From assembly GCF_001642805.2 (NCBI RefSeq), contig NZ_CP016948.1, positions 806,001 through 870,000 of the forward strand: a DNA stretch of 64,000 bases, in the 5' to 3' direction. Shown piece by piece: positions 1 to 8,663 of the stretch. This DNA is from Serratia surfactantfaciens. GTDB lineage: Bacteria; Pseudomonadota; Gammaproteobacteria; Enterobacterales; Enterobacteriaceae. Every line of letters starts with the position of its first letter. Position 1 is the stretch's first letter. The translations under genes and the position numbers were made by a program. A model generated the notes under the pieces. It was not told where the DNA came from, did not search any database, and was given only the letters and a program-made list of their open reading frames with translations.

Positions 1-458
1 GCGGTATGGTAGGCGCTGAGACCGGCAATGCCGAGGCGAGCGCCGATGGTGGCGATCTGGATGATATGGCCGCTGCCCTGCCGGCGCAATATCGGCAACG
101 CCGCGCGGGTGACGTTGAACACGCCGAAAAAGTTGGTCTCGAGCTGCGCGCGGAAGTCCGCCTCATCGGCTTCTTCTATCGGCGCGATATTGCCGTAACC
201 GGCGTTGTTGACCAGCACGTCCAGCCGGCCGAAGCGTTCGATCGCCGTGCGCACCGCGCGTTCGGCGGCCCTGGCGTCGGTGACGTCGAGCGCGACCGTA
301 GCGACCCGATCGCCGTAGCGTTCCACCAGCGGCTGCAGCTGTTGCGCCTGACGGGCGGTGGCGACCAGACGGTGTCCGGCGGCCAGCACCGCCTGCGCCA
401 GCTGTTGGCCCAGGCCGCGGGAGCTGCCGGTGATTAACCATACCTGTGACTGAGACAT
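1..458 (-). CDS. SDR family oxidoreductase, 3' end outside window
   Basis: This is the N-terminal part of a classical short-chain dehydrogenase/reductase, an NAD(P)-dependent oxidoreductase of unknown substrate. The product begins MSQSQVWLITGSSRGLGQQL, which holds the glycine-rich cofactor loop (TGSSRGLG). The NNAG motif follows about 80 residues in. The reading frame leaves the window just as the catalytic YxxxK region begins. Two ATG codons lie in tandem at 461 and 458; the AGGAAGG ribosome site fits the second better. The gene is divergent from nothing inside the window; the MocR gene upstream runs the same way. Confidence 0.85.
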   Translation of the reverse strand, partial: MSQSQVWLITGSSRGLGQQLAQAVLAAGHRLVATARQAQQLQPLVERYGDRVATVALDVTDARAAERAVRTAIERFGRLDVLVNNAGYGNIAPIEEADEADFRAQLETNFFGVFNVTRAALPILRRQGSGHIIQIATIGARLGIAGLSAYHT

Positions 459-539
459 CATGACCTTCCTGATTGCGAGTGGGTGTGATGCCACTTTAGA
501 GCGCCGGGCCGCACAGCGATAATCCGATCGCGTCAAGAT

Positions 540-1976
540 TTAATCCGATTGCGCCAAACTGTCGGCCGGCATCAGCGCCTGGATGGTGGCGCCGACCTTC
601 TGCACCGCTTGCTCTATCTCCGGCGTCAGCGCCGGCGCATAGTTGATGCGCAGGCAGTTGCGGTATTTGCCGGCGGCGGAAAAGATGCTGCCGACGGCGA
701 TCTGCACGCCCTGCTGCTCGAGATGACGGTTGAGGCGCAGGGTGTCGAACGCCTCATCCAGCTCGATCCACAGCATAAAGCCGCCGCGCGGGCGGCTGAC
801 GCGGGTGCCTGCCGGGAAGTATTTCAGGATCAGATCGGTCATCCGATCGCGGTTCTGCCGGTAACGGGCGCGCATGCGCCGCAGGTGCTGCAGATAGTGC
901 CCGCCGCGAATAAACTCGGCGATCGCCAGCTGCGGCTGGGTGGCGGTGGCGCCGGAGCCGATGAATTTCATATGCAGCACCCGCTCCAGGTAGCGGCCGG
1001 GCGCGATCCAGCCCACGCGCAGCCCCGGCGCCAGCGTTTTGGAAAACGAGCTGCACAGCAGCACGCGGCCATCTTCGTCGAACGACTTGATGGTGCGCGG
1101 CCGTGGGTAGTGATAGGCGATGTCGCCGTAAACGTCATCCTCGATGATCGCCGCGTCGTGGCGCTGCGCCAGCGTCAGCAACCGCTGTTTGTGGGCGTCG
1201 GGCATGATGTAGCCCAGCGGGTTGTTGCAGTTGGGCGTCAGCAGGATAGCCTTGACCGGCCACTGCTCCAGCGCCATTTCCAGCGCTGCCAGGCTGACGC
1301 CGCTGAGCGGATCGGTGGGGATTTCCAGCGCCTTGATGCCCAGGCCTTTGAGTGTCTGCATGGTGCCGTGGAAACAGGGCGAGTCGACCGCCACGATGTC
1401 GCCGGGTTGGCAAACGGCGCGCAGCCCGGCGGAGATCGCTTCCTGGCAGCCGGTGGTGATCAGCAGCTGATCGGGGCCGATTTGGCAGCCCGAATCCAGC
1501 AGCAGGCGAGCGACCTGTTCGCGCAGCGCGGCCACGCCCTGAATGCTGTCGTAATACAGGCTGCGCAAATCGCCGTGGCGGGCGGCGTTGCGCAGGGCGA
1601 CGATCAGCGGTTTCATCGTCGGTTCGGCGATATCCGGCATGCCGCGGCCTAGCTGAATCAGGCCTTCGCGCGGCCGGCTGCGCACCAGTTCCAGCACCTG
1701 TTCCCATTGTGAAATATCCACCGGCCGCTGCACCGGCGCCGTCATGGCAGGCAGCTCGGCCTGCGCGCGGCGCGCGTGCACGAAGTAACCCGACTTCGGC
1801 CGCGCTTCCACCAGGCGCTGTTCCTCCAGCAGCCGATAGGCTTGTTGCACCGTACTGATGCTGACGCCGTGCTCCTGGCTCAGCGTGCGCACCGAAGGCA
1901 GGCGGTCGCCGGCCGGATACAGTCCTTGCTGGATGCGCTGGCTAAGAATGGCGGCCAGGGCGGCATAGCGTGTCAT
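540..1976 (-). CDS. MocR-type regulator: GntR winged helix fused to class I aminotransferase
   Basis: The 478-residue product has an N-terminal GntR winged helix (about residues 1-66, with GDRLPSVRTLS) and a fold-type I aminotransferase domain (about 90-470). The PLP-binding lysine is visible in SSFSKTLAPG near residue 313, so the domain probably still binds PLP as an effector. MocR proteins usually control a neighbouring gene or their own. Candidates here are the DUF1127 and GST genes that diverge from it. The start is the ATG at 1976, because the downstream residues match the normal GntR N-terminus; an upstream extension to 2030 looks like non-coding sequence. The effector is unknown. Confidence 0.9.
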   Translation of the reverse strand: MTRYAALAAILSQRIQQGLYPAGDRLPSVRTLSQEHGVSISTVQQAYRLLEEQRLVEARPKSGYFVHARRAQAELPAMTAPVQRPVDISQWEQVLELVRSRPREGLIQLGRGMPDIAEPTMKPLIVALRNAARHGDLRSLYYDSIQGVAALREQVARLLLDSGCQIGPDQLLITTGCQEAISAGLRAVCQPGDIVAVDSPCFHGTMQTLKGLGIKALEIPTDPLSGVSLAALEMALEQWPVKAILLTPNCNNPLGYIMPDAHKQRLLTLAQRHDAAIIEDDVYGDIAYHYPRPRTIKSFDEDGRVLLCSSFSKTLAPGLRVGWIAPGRYLERVLHMKFIGSGATATQPQLAIAEFIRGGHYLQHLRRMRARYRQNRDRMTDLILKYFPAGTRVSRPRGGFMLWIELDEAFDTLRLNRHLEQQGVQIAVGSIFSAAGKYRNCLRINYAPALTPEIEQAVQKVGATIQALMPADSLAQSD

Positions 1977-2020
1977 ACAGATGCCTCTCGTTGAGTTGAA
2001 TGCCGTAAAAACCGGTACAG

Positions 2021-2040
2021 ATGCTTTCAAAGTAAAGCAT
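2021..2040. promoter_or_regulatory. Candidate MocR operator (perfect inverted repeat)
   Basis: A perfect repeat ATGCTTT - CAAAGT - AAAGCAT lies in the gap between the divergent MocR and DUF1127 genes, 45 bases upstream of the MocR start. Position and symmetry suggest an operator; binding is inferred. Confidence 0.4.
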
Positions 2041-2149
2041 TCAGCCTGTTTTTGGGTATGGCTGTATGAAAAAAATAACGCTGACGTGAATCTGTATTGT
2101 TTTTTGCTCGCACAGCATCATGACGGCAGAGTCAGTTGCCCAGGAGAAC

Positions 2150-2341
2150 ATGATGACCGTCTTGTCTATCGTAAAAGCCGCCATGCCGCGGCGAACATGG
2201 CTATCCCGCTGGCGTTTGTATCAACTGCGCCAGCGGACGCGAAGAGAGTTGCTGCTGCTGAACGACAGGCAACTGGCGGATATCGGCCTGACGCGAGCGG
2301 ATGCGCGCCGCGAAGGGGATAAGCCTTTCTGGAGAGGGTGA
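2150..2341 (+). CDS. DUF1127 (YjiS-like) small protein
   Basis: This 63-residue basic protein carries the DUF1127 core near its C-terminus: a run of RxRRELLxL followed by NDRQLADIGLTRAD. DUF1127 proteins are short, arginine-rich and found across proteobacteria; some are linked to RNA turnover or phosphate and virulence responses, but the general role is unsettled. A CAGGAG ribosome site at 2141-2146 sits just before tandem ATGs at 2150 and 2153, so the start is one of these. The gene precedes a GST gene by 9 bases and is probably cotranscribed with it. Confidence 0.8.
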   Translation: MMTVLSIVKAAMPRRTWLSRWRLYQLRQRTRRELLLLNDRQLADIGLTRADARREGDKPFWRG

Positions 2342-2350
2342 GGAAAGCGG

Positions 2351-2974
2351 ATGCTGAAATTATTGGGTAAGGCTTCATCGATCAACGTGCGCAAGGTGTT
2401 GTGGACCTGCCATGAGCTGGCGCTGCCGCTGGAACGGGAGGAGTGGGGCAGCGGCTTTCGCTCCACGCAGGAACCCGAGTTTTTGGCGCTCAATCCCAAC
2501 GGCCTGGTGCCGGTGCTGATCGACGGCGCCCGAGTGCTGTGGGAGTCGAACACCATTTGCCGCTATCTGGCGGGGCGGGAAGGACGGCAAGATCTGCTGC
2601 CGCAGGCACCCGGCGTGCGGGCGGCGGTAGAGATGTGGATGGATTGGCAGGCCACCGATCTGAACGGTGCCTGGCGCTATGTGTTCATGTCGCGGGTGCG
2701 CGGGCATGCGGATTATCAGGATGCCGCCAGCCTGGCCGCCGCCGAGTGCGAATGGAACCGGCTGATGGGCTTGTTGGACGCACATCTGGCGCAGCGCGGC
2801 CCTTACGCCGCCGGCGCCGTTTTTACGTTGGCGGACGTGGTGCTGGGGTTGTCGCTGAACCGTTGGTTGATGACGCCGTTCGAGCGGCCGCATTATGCGG
2901 CGCTGGCGGACTATCAGCAGCGCCTGCTGCAACGTCCCGGCTACTTGCGGCACGGCGCCAACGGTTTACCGTGA
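2351..2974 (+). CDS. Glutathione S-transferase family protein
   Basis: The 207-residue product is a soluble GST. The N-terminal thioredoxin-like half (about 1-80) has a KASSINVRKV active-site region, NPNGLVPVL with the cis-proline loop, and WESNTICRYL, which binds the gamma-glutamyl part of glutathione. A helical C-terminal half follows. The length is normal for the family. It starts 9 bases after the DUF1127 gene and shares its orientation, so the two are likely cotranscribed. The substrate cannot be told from sequence; stress detoxification is the usual role. Confidence 0.9.
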   Translation: MLKLLGKASSINVRKVLWTCHELALPLEREEWGSGFRSTQEPEFLALNPNGLVPVLIDGARVLWESNTICRYLAGREGRQDLLPQAPGVRAAVEMWMDWQATDLNGAWRYVFMSRVRGHADYQDAASLAAAECEWNRLMGLLDAHLAQRGPYAAGAVFTLADVVLGLSLNRWLMTPFERPHYAALADYQQRLLQRPGYLRHGANGLP

Positions 2975-3001
2975 TATGAAATAAATGGTTCATTTTATCT
3001 C

Positions 3002-3032
3002 GTCCGGATACGACCTGCCGTGTCCGGACTTT
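3002..3032 (+). terminator. Possible weak terminator after GST
   Basis: Arms GTCCGGA (3002-3008) and TCCGGAC (3023-3029) are followed by TTTC. The loop is long and the T run short, so this is a weak candidate. Confidence 0.3.
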
Positions 3033-3202
3033 CTCCGTTGCATCATCCCGTCAAGGTTTCATGAACGTCATCACGAATATGAACTTTATTTTCCCGTGTG
3101 CTTGTTATTGAAATTTATATTCCATATAAACCCGTTATCAACCGGCGTGTTTCATTGAGCGGCGCCTGGTTCTACGCAGGATTTCGGTCACGGGAGAGAA
3201 TG

Positions 3203-4333
3203 ATGAAACAGGTACGCGTTGGGTTAATCGGCACCGGCTATATCGGGCGTTGTCACGCTATCGCCTATGCGCAGGCCGCCACGGTATTCCCCCTCAAGGG
3301 GGAACTGGTGCTGGAGATGCTGGCGGAGGTTACGCCTGAGCTGGCGGCGCAGCGCGCCGCCGAATTCGGTTTTGCGCGCTCGACCGGCGACTGGCGGCAG
3401 CTGGTGGCCGATCCGGCGATCGATGTGGTGGACATCTGCGCGCCCAATTTCTTGCACAAAGAGATGGCGCTGGAGGCGATACGTCACGGTAAGCACGTGT
3501 ATTCGGAAAAGCCGCTGGCGCTGGACGCCGCCGACGCGGCGGAGATGGTGCAGGCCGCTCGCGCCAAGGGTGTGAAAACGCTGGTCGGTTTTAACTACAT
3601 GAAAAACCCCACCAGCCAACTGGCGCGCGAAATTATCGCCAACGGCGAAATCGGTGAAGTGGTGCATTTTTACGGCACCCACAATGAGGATTATCTGGCC
3701 GACCCGCGCACGCCGATCGACTGGCACTGCCGCCGCGCCAGCGCCGGGCTGGGCGCGCTCGGGGATCTGGCGGCGCACATCGTCAATATGGCGCACTACC
3801 TGGTGGGCGATATCGTGGCGGTTTCCGGCGATATGCAGACCGTGATCAAACAGCGCCCGGATCCGCAAGACCCGACACGCCTGCACCCGGTGGAAAACGA
3901 AGACCAGGCCAGTGCGCTGCTGCGTTTCGCCGGCGGCGCGATGGGCACTATCGAAACTTCGCGCATCGCCTGCGGGCGCAAGATGGGGTTGACCTATGTG
4001 GTCACCGGCACCAAAGGCACGCTGAGCTATACCCAGGAGCGGATGGCGGAGCTGAAGCTGTATCGGCACGATGAACCGGCGGAGCGGCAGGGGTTCAAGA
4101 CGCTGCTGGTGGGGCCAAAGCACCCGGACTACGCGGCGTTTTGCATCAGCGCCGGGCACGGCATCGGTTTTAACGATCAGAAGACGGTGGAGATCCGCGA
4201 TCTGGTCAACGGCATCGCCGCAGGCGACCGCATGTGGCCCGACTTTGAAGAGGGGTGGAAGGTGTCCTGCGTGCTGGATGCGATAGCCGCCTCCGCCGAA
4301 CAGCGGCGCTGGCTGGAGATCAACCGCGATTGA
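3203..4333 (+). CDS. Gfo/Idh/MocA family oxidoreductase
   Basis: The product is a 376-residue NAD(P)-dependent dehydrogenase of the glucose-fructose oxidoreductase / inositol dehydrogenase family. It has an N-terminal Rossmann fold (GLIGTGYIGRCHA) and the family EKP motif in YSEKPLAL near residue 100, followed by the C-terminal substrate domain. The substrate is probably a sugar, polyol or sugar acid, but there is no sugar transporter or kinase beside it to narrow this. Tandem ATGs occur at 3200 and 3203; the GGAG at 3193-3196 favours 3203. The gene stands alone, with a terminator-like hairpin downstream. Confidence 0.9.
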   Translation: MKQVRVGLIGTGYIGRCHAIAYAQAATVFPLKGELVLEMLAEVTPELAAQRAAEFGFARSTGDWRQLVADPAIDVVDICAPNFLHKEMALEAIRHGKHVYSEKPLALDAADAAEMVQAARAKGVKTLVGFNYMKNPTSQLAREIIANGEIGEVVHFYGTHNEDYLADPRTPIDWHCRRASAGLGALGDLAAHIVNMAHYLVGDIVAVSGDMQTVIKQRPDPQDPTRLHPVENEDQASALLRFAGGAMGTIETSRIACGRKMGLTYVVTGTKGTLSYTQERMAELKLYRHDEPAERQGFKTLLVGPKHPDYAAFCISAGHGIGFNDQKTVEIRDLVNGIAAGDRMWPDFEEGWKVSCVLDAIAASAEQRRWLEINRD

Positions 4334-4340
4334 AAATGAA

Positions 4341-4375
4341 ATGGCGCTCTCCCGTGGACAGCGCCATTAATTTAT
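4341..4375 (+). terminator. Terminator after the Gfo/Idh/MocA gene
   Basis: Arms ATGGCGCT (4341-4348) and AGCGCCAT (4360-4367) pair perfectly and are followed by the T-rich tail TAATTTATT. The AT-rich stretch beyond it (to 4435) contains several AGCTTA copies and may also end transcription from the other side. Confidence 0.65.
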
Positions 4376-4435
4376 TATGTTGTTAGCTTAACAGCTTATT
4401 AAGTTAATTTTATAATAAGTTATTGGCTTGATAGC

Positions 4436-6307
4436 TTAGAACGAGAAACACGAACAGCCGAACGCGCCCCAGAAGGCATTCTCATCCGACACCGGGATGC
4501 TGGAGCGGCGCGCGATGTCATGCTGATGTGCGTGTACGCCGCACGGGCCACAGCATTGGTGCGCCTGGCTCAGCACGCCGACTTTGGCCGCCGCCGACGG
4601 CGGCGCGGAGCGGTAATGGCCCGGCACCTGGGTGACCGGCGACCAGTCCGGCAACACCGGCAGCGGTGGCGGCGCCAGCGGCGAGAAGCTGCCGGCGGCG
4701 TAGACCACTTTGCCATCCACCACCGTCATGACCGATTCGATGCCTTTGATCTGCTCTTCCCGCACGCTGAAGTAGTCCTGCGACAGCACCGCCAAATCCG
4801 CCAACTGGCCGACCTTGATCTGGCCTTTCTTGCCCTGTTCGGTGGAGAACCAGGCGCTGCCCTGCGTCCACAGCATCAGCGCCGTTTCGCGATCCAGCCG
4901 GGCGCTGTCGTCGTACATCGCCATGCCGCCGACGGTGCGGCCGGAAACCAGCCAGTACAGCGCCGTCCACGGGTTGTAGCTGGCGACGCGGGTGGCGTCG
5001 GTGCCCAGCCCGACCGGCAGCTCGGCCGCCAGCATTTTCGCCACCGGCGGCGTATGTTTGGTGGCTTCGATGCCGTAGCGGTCGGCGAAATACTCACCCT
5101 GGAACGCCATGCGGTGCTGCACCGCAATGCCGCCGCCCAGCGCCTTGACCCGCTCGATGTTGCGTTCGGTAATGGTCTCGGCGTGATCGAACAGCCAGTG
5201 CAGTCCGTTGAACGGAATGTCGCGGTTCACCTTCTCGAACACGTCCAGCATGCGGCTGATGGATTCGTCATAGGTGGCGTGCAGGCGGAACGGCCAGCGG
5301 TGCTCGACCAGATGGCGCACCACCCGCTCCAGCTCGTCTTCGGTGCCCGGCGGCAGATCCGGGCGCGGCTGCAGGAAGTCTTCGAAGTCGGCGGCGGAAA
5401 ACACCAGCATCTCGCCGGCGCCGTTATGGCGGTAAAAGTCGGTGCCCTGACCCGGCTTGAGCATATCGGTCCACAGCTCGAAGTCTTCCAGCTCCTGCTT
5501 CGGCCGCTGGGTGAACAGGTTATAGGCGATGCGGATGGTCAGCTGCTTTTTCTCGTGCAGCTCGGCGATCACCTGATAGTCCTCCGGGTAGTTCTGGAAG
5601 CCGCCGCCGGCGTCGATGGCGCTGGTGAGGCCGAGACGGTTCAGCTCGCGCATAAACTGGCGGGTGGAGTTGACCTGCTGCTCCAGCGGCAGCTTCGGCC
5701 CTTTTGCCAGCGTAGCGTACAGGATCATGGCGTTGGGTTTGGCGATCAGCATGCCGGTCGGGTTGCCGTTGGCGTCGCGTTGGATCTCGCCGCCCGGCGG
5801 GTTCGGCGTGTCTTTGGTGTAGCCGACCACCTTCAGCGCCGCGCGGTTGAGCAGCGCGCGATCGTAGAGGTGCAGAATGAACACCGGCGTGTCCGGCGCC
5901 GCCTGGTTGATCTCGTCCAGCGTCGGCATGCGGCGTTCGGCGAACTGGAATTCGGTCCAGCCGCCGACCACCCGCACCCACTGCGGGCTTGGCGTGCGCA
6001 GCGCCTGTTCTTTCAACATGCGCAGGGCGTCGGCCAGCGAAGGCACGCCTTCCCAGCGCAGCTCAAGGTTGTAGTTCAGGCCGCCGCGGATCAGGTGCAG
6101 GTGCGAGTCGTTCAGGCCTGGAATGGCGGTGTGGCCGTGCAGGTCGATCACCTGGGTTTCCGGCCCGGCGTGTTGCATGACTTCGCCTTCGCTGCCGACC
6201 GCCAGAAACTTGCCGTCGCGGATGGCGACCGCCTGTGCGGTAGGATTTTGGCGATCGACGGTGTGAAACTTGCCGTTGGTGATGATCAATGAAGCGTGGT
6301 GGTTCAT
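4436..6307 (-). CDS. YtcJ-like amidohydrolase with Cys/His-rich tail
   Basis: The 623-residue product is a metal-dependent hydrolase of the amidohydrolase superfamily, YtcJ subgroup (Amidohydro_3). It starts with the N-terminal beta-sandwich residues, then LHGHTAIPGLNDSHLHL, which holds the HxH metal ligands in the form found in this group (xSHLHL). Further signs are HWLFDHAET and GLGTDAT with the distal Asp. The last 45 residues are unusually rich in Cys and His (QCCGPCG, HAHQHD, GCSCFSF). The gene is third in a minus-strand cluster behind the YcaC-like hydrolase and the ABM protein, which suggests shared catabolism or detoxification of an amide- or ring-containing compound. The substrate is unknown. 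Confidence 0.88.
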   Translation of the reverse strand: MNHHASLIITNGKFHTVDRQNPTAQAVAIRDGKFLAVGSEGEVMQHAGPETQVIDLHGHTAIPGLNDSHLHLIRGGLNYNLELRWEGVPSLADALRMLKEQALRTPSPQWVRVVGGWTEFQFAERRMPTLDEINQAAPDTPVFILHLYDRALLNRAALKVVGYTKDTPNPPGGEIQRDANGNPTGMLIAKPNAMILYATLAKGPKLPLEQQVNSTRQFMRELNRLGLTSAIDAGGGFQNYPEDYQVIAELHEKKQLTIRIAYNLFTQRPKQELEDFELWTDMLKPGQGTDFYRHNGAGEMLVFSAADFEDFLQPRPDLPPGTEDELERVVRHLVEHRWPFRLHATYDESISRMLDVFEKVNRDIPFNGLHWLFDHAETITERNIERVKALGGGIAVQHRMAFQGEYFADRYGIEATKHTPPVAKMLAAELPVGLGTDATRVASYNPWTALYWLVSGRTVGGMAMYDDSARLDRETALMLWTQGSAWFSTEQGKKGQIKVGQLADLAVLSQDYFSVREEQIKGIESVMTVVDGKVVYAAGSFSPLAPPPLPVLPDWSPVTQVPGHYRSAPPSAAAKVGVLSQAHQCCGPCGVHAHQHDIARRSSIPVSDENAFWGAFGCSCFSF

Positions 6308-6328
6308 AACATTCTCCCGGCGAACCGC

Positions 6329-6874
6329 CTAGCGGCGGGTCAGCCATTGATGAAAAACGCGAGTCACGATAGGCATCCACAGGTACACCACCAGGGCGAC
6401 CACGGTGGCGTCATTGAGAAAATGGCCGAGCAGCGTGCCGTCCAGCTGCGGCAGCACCAGCCCCCAAAACCAGGGCACCAGATTGGTGGATGGAAAGATC
6501 ACCAGCAGGGTGATGATGAATTGCTTCCACTGGGGCGGCTGGCGCACGCTGGGGTTGGGCGGGGTAAACCAGAACTCCGCGCCGGGGCGGATCTCGATAT
6601 GGTCGTTCTCCAGCAGCAGCGGGGCGACCTCTTCGATGTATTGCTTGCGCAGCGGCGAGTGGATCCAGCGGTACAGGTTGTCGAGATTGTCGAAGCGCAC
6701 CAACACCGTATAGGCCTGTTCATCGCCGGAAGGGCGGATAACGTTGACGCCCAGATGGCCGGTGAAGCTTGCGGCATCCGGCATGATGCGGTTCAGCCAG
6801 GCCTCATAGGCTTGCTCGTTCCCCGGCGCCAAACGGTGGGTGATCACCAGCGTGACATGCTGCGGATGGGCCAT
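6329..6874 (-). CDS. ABM-domain protein with C-terminal membrane segments
   Basis: The 181-residue product has an N-terminal antibiotic-biosynthesis-monooxygenase (ABM, dimeric alpha/beta barrel) domain of about 100 residues, starting at HVTLVITHRLAPGNEQAYEAW. About 75 residues with two hydrophobic segments follow (around ITLLVIFPSTNLVPWFWGLV and VALVVYLWMPIVTRVF). The protein is therefore probably anchored in the inner membrane. ABM domains act in small quinone or ring oxygenations or bind small molecules. The start at 6874 follows a good CAGGAG site; an earlier ATG at 6916 lacks one. It lies between the YcaC-like hydrolase and the amidohydrolase on the same strand. Confidence 0.82.
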   Translation of the reverse strand: MAHPQHVTLVITHRLAPGNEQAYEAWLNRIMPDAASFTGHLGVNVIRPSGDEQAYTVLVRFDNLDNLYRWIHSPLRKQYIEEVAPLLLENDHIEIRPGAEFWFTPPNPSVRQPPQWKQFIITLLVIFPSTNLVPWFWGLVLPQLDGTLLGHFLNDATVVALVVYLWMPIVTRVFHQWLTRR

Positions 6875-6923
6875 AAAACCAACTCCTGAAAATACCCCGG
6901 CACAGGGCCGGGGCAAGGGGGGA

Positions 6924-7568
6924 TTATTTCACCGTGCGCGCCGGTGCGTGGTGCACCATGGTGTAAGCGTAGTCGACGCCCATGCCGTACGCGCCGCTGT
7001 GTTCGCGCACCAGCGCCATCACCGCGTCGTAGGTGTCTTTGCGCGCCCAGTCGCGTTGGTATTCCAGCAGCACCTGCTGCCAGGTGACCGGCACGGCGCC
7101 GGCCTGCACCATGCGGTCAATCGAACGTTCGTGCGCATCGACGGACGTGCCGCCGGAGGTGTCGGTCACCACATACACTTCATAGCCGGCTTCCAACGCC
7201 ATCAGCGCCGGGAAGGTCAGGCACACTTCGGTCCACAGCGCGGAGATCACCAGCTTTTTGCGGCCGGTGGCTTCCACGGCTTTGACGAAGGCCGCGTCTT
7301 CCCAGGAGTTCATCGAGGTGCGTTCAATCGGGGTGATTTCAGGGTGTACCGCCAGCAGTTCCGGCCAGATGTAGCCGCTGAAGCTTTCGGTTTCGACCGA
7401 GGTGAAAAGGGTGGGGACGTTGAAAATCTTGCCTGCCTTCGCCAAACCAACAACGTTGTTTTTCAGTTGCTGACGATCAATATTAGCCACGCCGAAGGCC
7501 ATTTGTGGTTGATGGTCGATAAAAATCAGTGCGGAATTGTCTTTATCAAGCAGTTGAAACTTGGACAT
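6924..7568 (-). CDS. Isochorismatase-family cysteine hydrolase, YcaC-like
   Basis: The 214-residue product belongs to the isochorismatase-like hydrolases and resembles YcaC. The family triad is visible: Asp in ALIFIDHQPQ near residue 18, a central Lys in the ATGRKKLVISALWTEVC region, and the nucleophilic Cys at the end of LWTEVC. Members hydrolyse amides or act on small aromatic substrates; the YcaC substrate is not known. It is the first gene of the cluster with the ABM protein and the amidohydrolase, and is divergent from a LysR gene that probably controls it. Confidence 0.88.
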   Translation of the reverse strand: MSKFQLLDKDNSALIFIDHQPQMAFGVANIDRQQLKNNVVGLAKAGKIFNVPTLFTSVETESFSGYIWPELLAVHPEITPIERTSMNSWEDAAFVKAVEATGRKKLVISALWTEVCLTFPALMALEAGYEVYVVTDTSGGTSVDAHERSIDRMVQAGAVPVTWQQVLLEYQRDWARKDTYDAVMALVREHSGAYGMGVDYAYTMVHHAPARTVK

Positions 7569-7708
7569 AATTTACCTTCCCAGTGATATTTCGGTTGAAC
7601 ATCTGATGAGTGTAACGCCGATAAAACCCATGGTAGGCAGAGGGCGATTTCAAAGATACCGCAGAATTTTTGCCGACTTGTTGAGTTTTTTTATACACGG
7701 GAGAAAGC

Positions 7709-8620
7709 ATGAGATTAAACCTGGAAGCGCTGCTGATTTTGGACGCGCTGGACCGGCACGGATCTTTCGCCGCCGCGGCCGCCGCACTGTTTAAAACCCC
7801 TTCAGCACTGAGCTATATGGTGCAAAAGCTGGAGAACGATCTCGACATCACCCTGCTCGATCGCTCCGGGCATCGGGCGAAGTTCACCGATACCGGCAAG
7901 CTGATGCTGGAAAAGGGGCGGGTGCTGCTGCGGGCGGCGCAGGATCTGGAACAACAGGCGCGCTATGTCGAAAACGGCTGGGAAAGCGAGATCACGCTCG
8001 GGATTGACGCCTCTTTCCCGTTTGCCCGCCTGTTGCCGCTGATCGACGAGTTCTACCAACAGCATCACCATACCCGGCTGCGCTTCAGCCACGAGGTGCT
8101 GGCCGGCTCCTGGGAGTCGCTGGTCTACGGTTGCGCCGACATTATCATCGGCGCCATCTGCGAGCCGCCGTCGCGGGTGGGCTATGCGTTCAGCAGGCTG
8201 GGGCAGCTGGATTACGTGTTCGCCGTCGCGCCGCTGCATCCGCTGGCGGCATTGCCGGAACCCTTGCCGAAGGACGAAATCCGTCAGCACCGGGCGGTGG
8301 TGGTGCGCGACACTTCGCGGGTCAACGCGCCGCAGAGCCTGAATCTGCTGGAAGAGCAGGATACGCTGACGGTGTTCGGCTTCGACGCCAAGCTGCAGGC
8401 GCAGCTGGCCGGGCTGGGCTGCGGCTATCTGCCGCGTTCCTTGGCGGAACCTTACCTGAACAGCGGCGAACTGGTGGCGAAACGCGTCGAGTCTGAACGC
8501 TGCAGCGACGTCGCCTATTTCGGTTGGCGGGAAAGCGCCAGCGGCCTGGCGGCCAAATGGTGGCGCGAACGGCTGCAGCGCTACGCGGATGACGGCGAGG
8601 CCTACCCTTCGGGGCAGTAA
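7709..8620 (+). CDS. LysR-family transcriptional regulator
   Basis: The 303-residue product has the standard LysR layout. An N-terminal winged helix (about 1-65) includes HGSFAAAAAALFKTPSALSY and DLDITLLDRSGHR, and a periplasmic-binding-like effector domain runs to the C-terminus. It is transcribed away from the hydrolase/ABM/amidohydrolase cluster across a 140-base gap, the usual arrangement for a LysR activator and its target. A GGGAGAAAG ribosome site precedes the ATG. The inducer is unknown. Confidence 0.92.
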   Translation: MRLNLEALLILDALDRHGSFAAAAAALFKTPSALSYMVQKLENDLDITLLDRSGHRAKFTDTGKLMLEKGRVLLRAAQDLEQQARYVENGWESEITLGIDASFPFARLLPLIDEFYQQHHHTRLRFSHEVLAGSWESLVYGCADIIIGAICEPPSRVGYAFSRLGQLDYVFAVAPLHPLAALPEPLPKDEIRQHRAVVVRDTSRVNAPQSLNLLEEQDTLTVFGFDAKLQAQLAGLGCGYLPRSLAEPYLNSGELVAKRVESERCSDVAYFGWRESASGLAAKWWRERLQRYADDGEAYPSGQ

Positions 8621-8663
8621 GCGCCGTCATATAGGGATCAACAACCCGATAAGGACATAGGGA

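Noticed and set aside
4376..4435. AGCTTA repeats as a direct-repeat array
   Set aside because: The three copies are unevenly spaced in AT-rich sequence and probably reflect composition and terminator structure.
4520..6292. Long plus-strand open frame of 590 codons opposite the amidohydrolase
   Set aside because: It is an antisense shadow caused by GC-rich codons; the protein is low in complexity (R, Q, H, A rich) and has no motif, while the minus-strand frame is a clear amidohydrolase.
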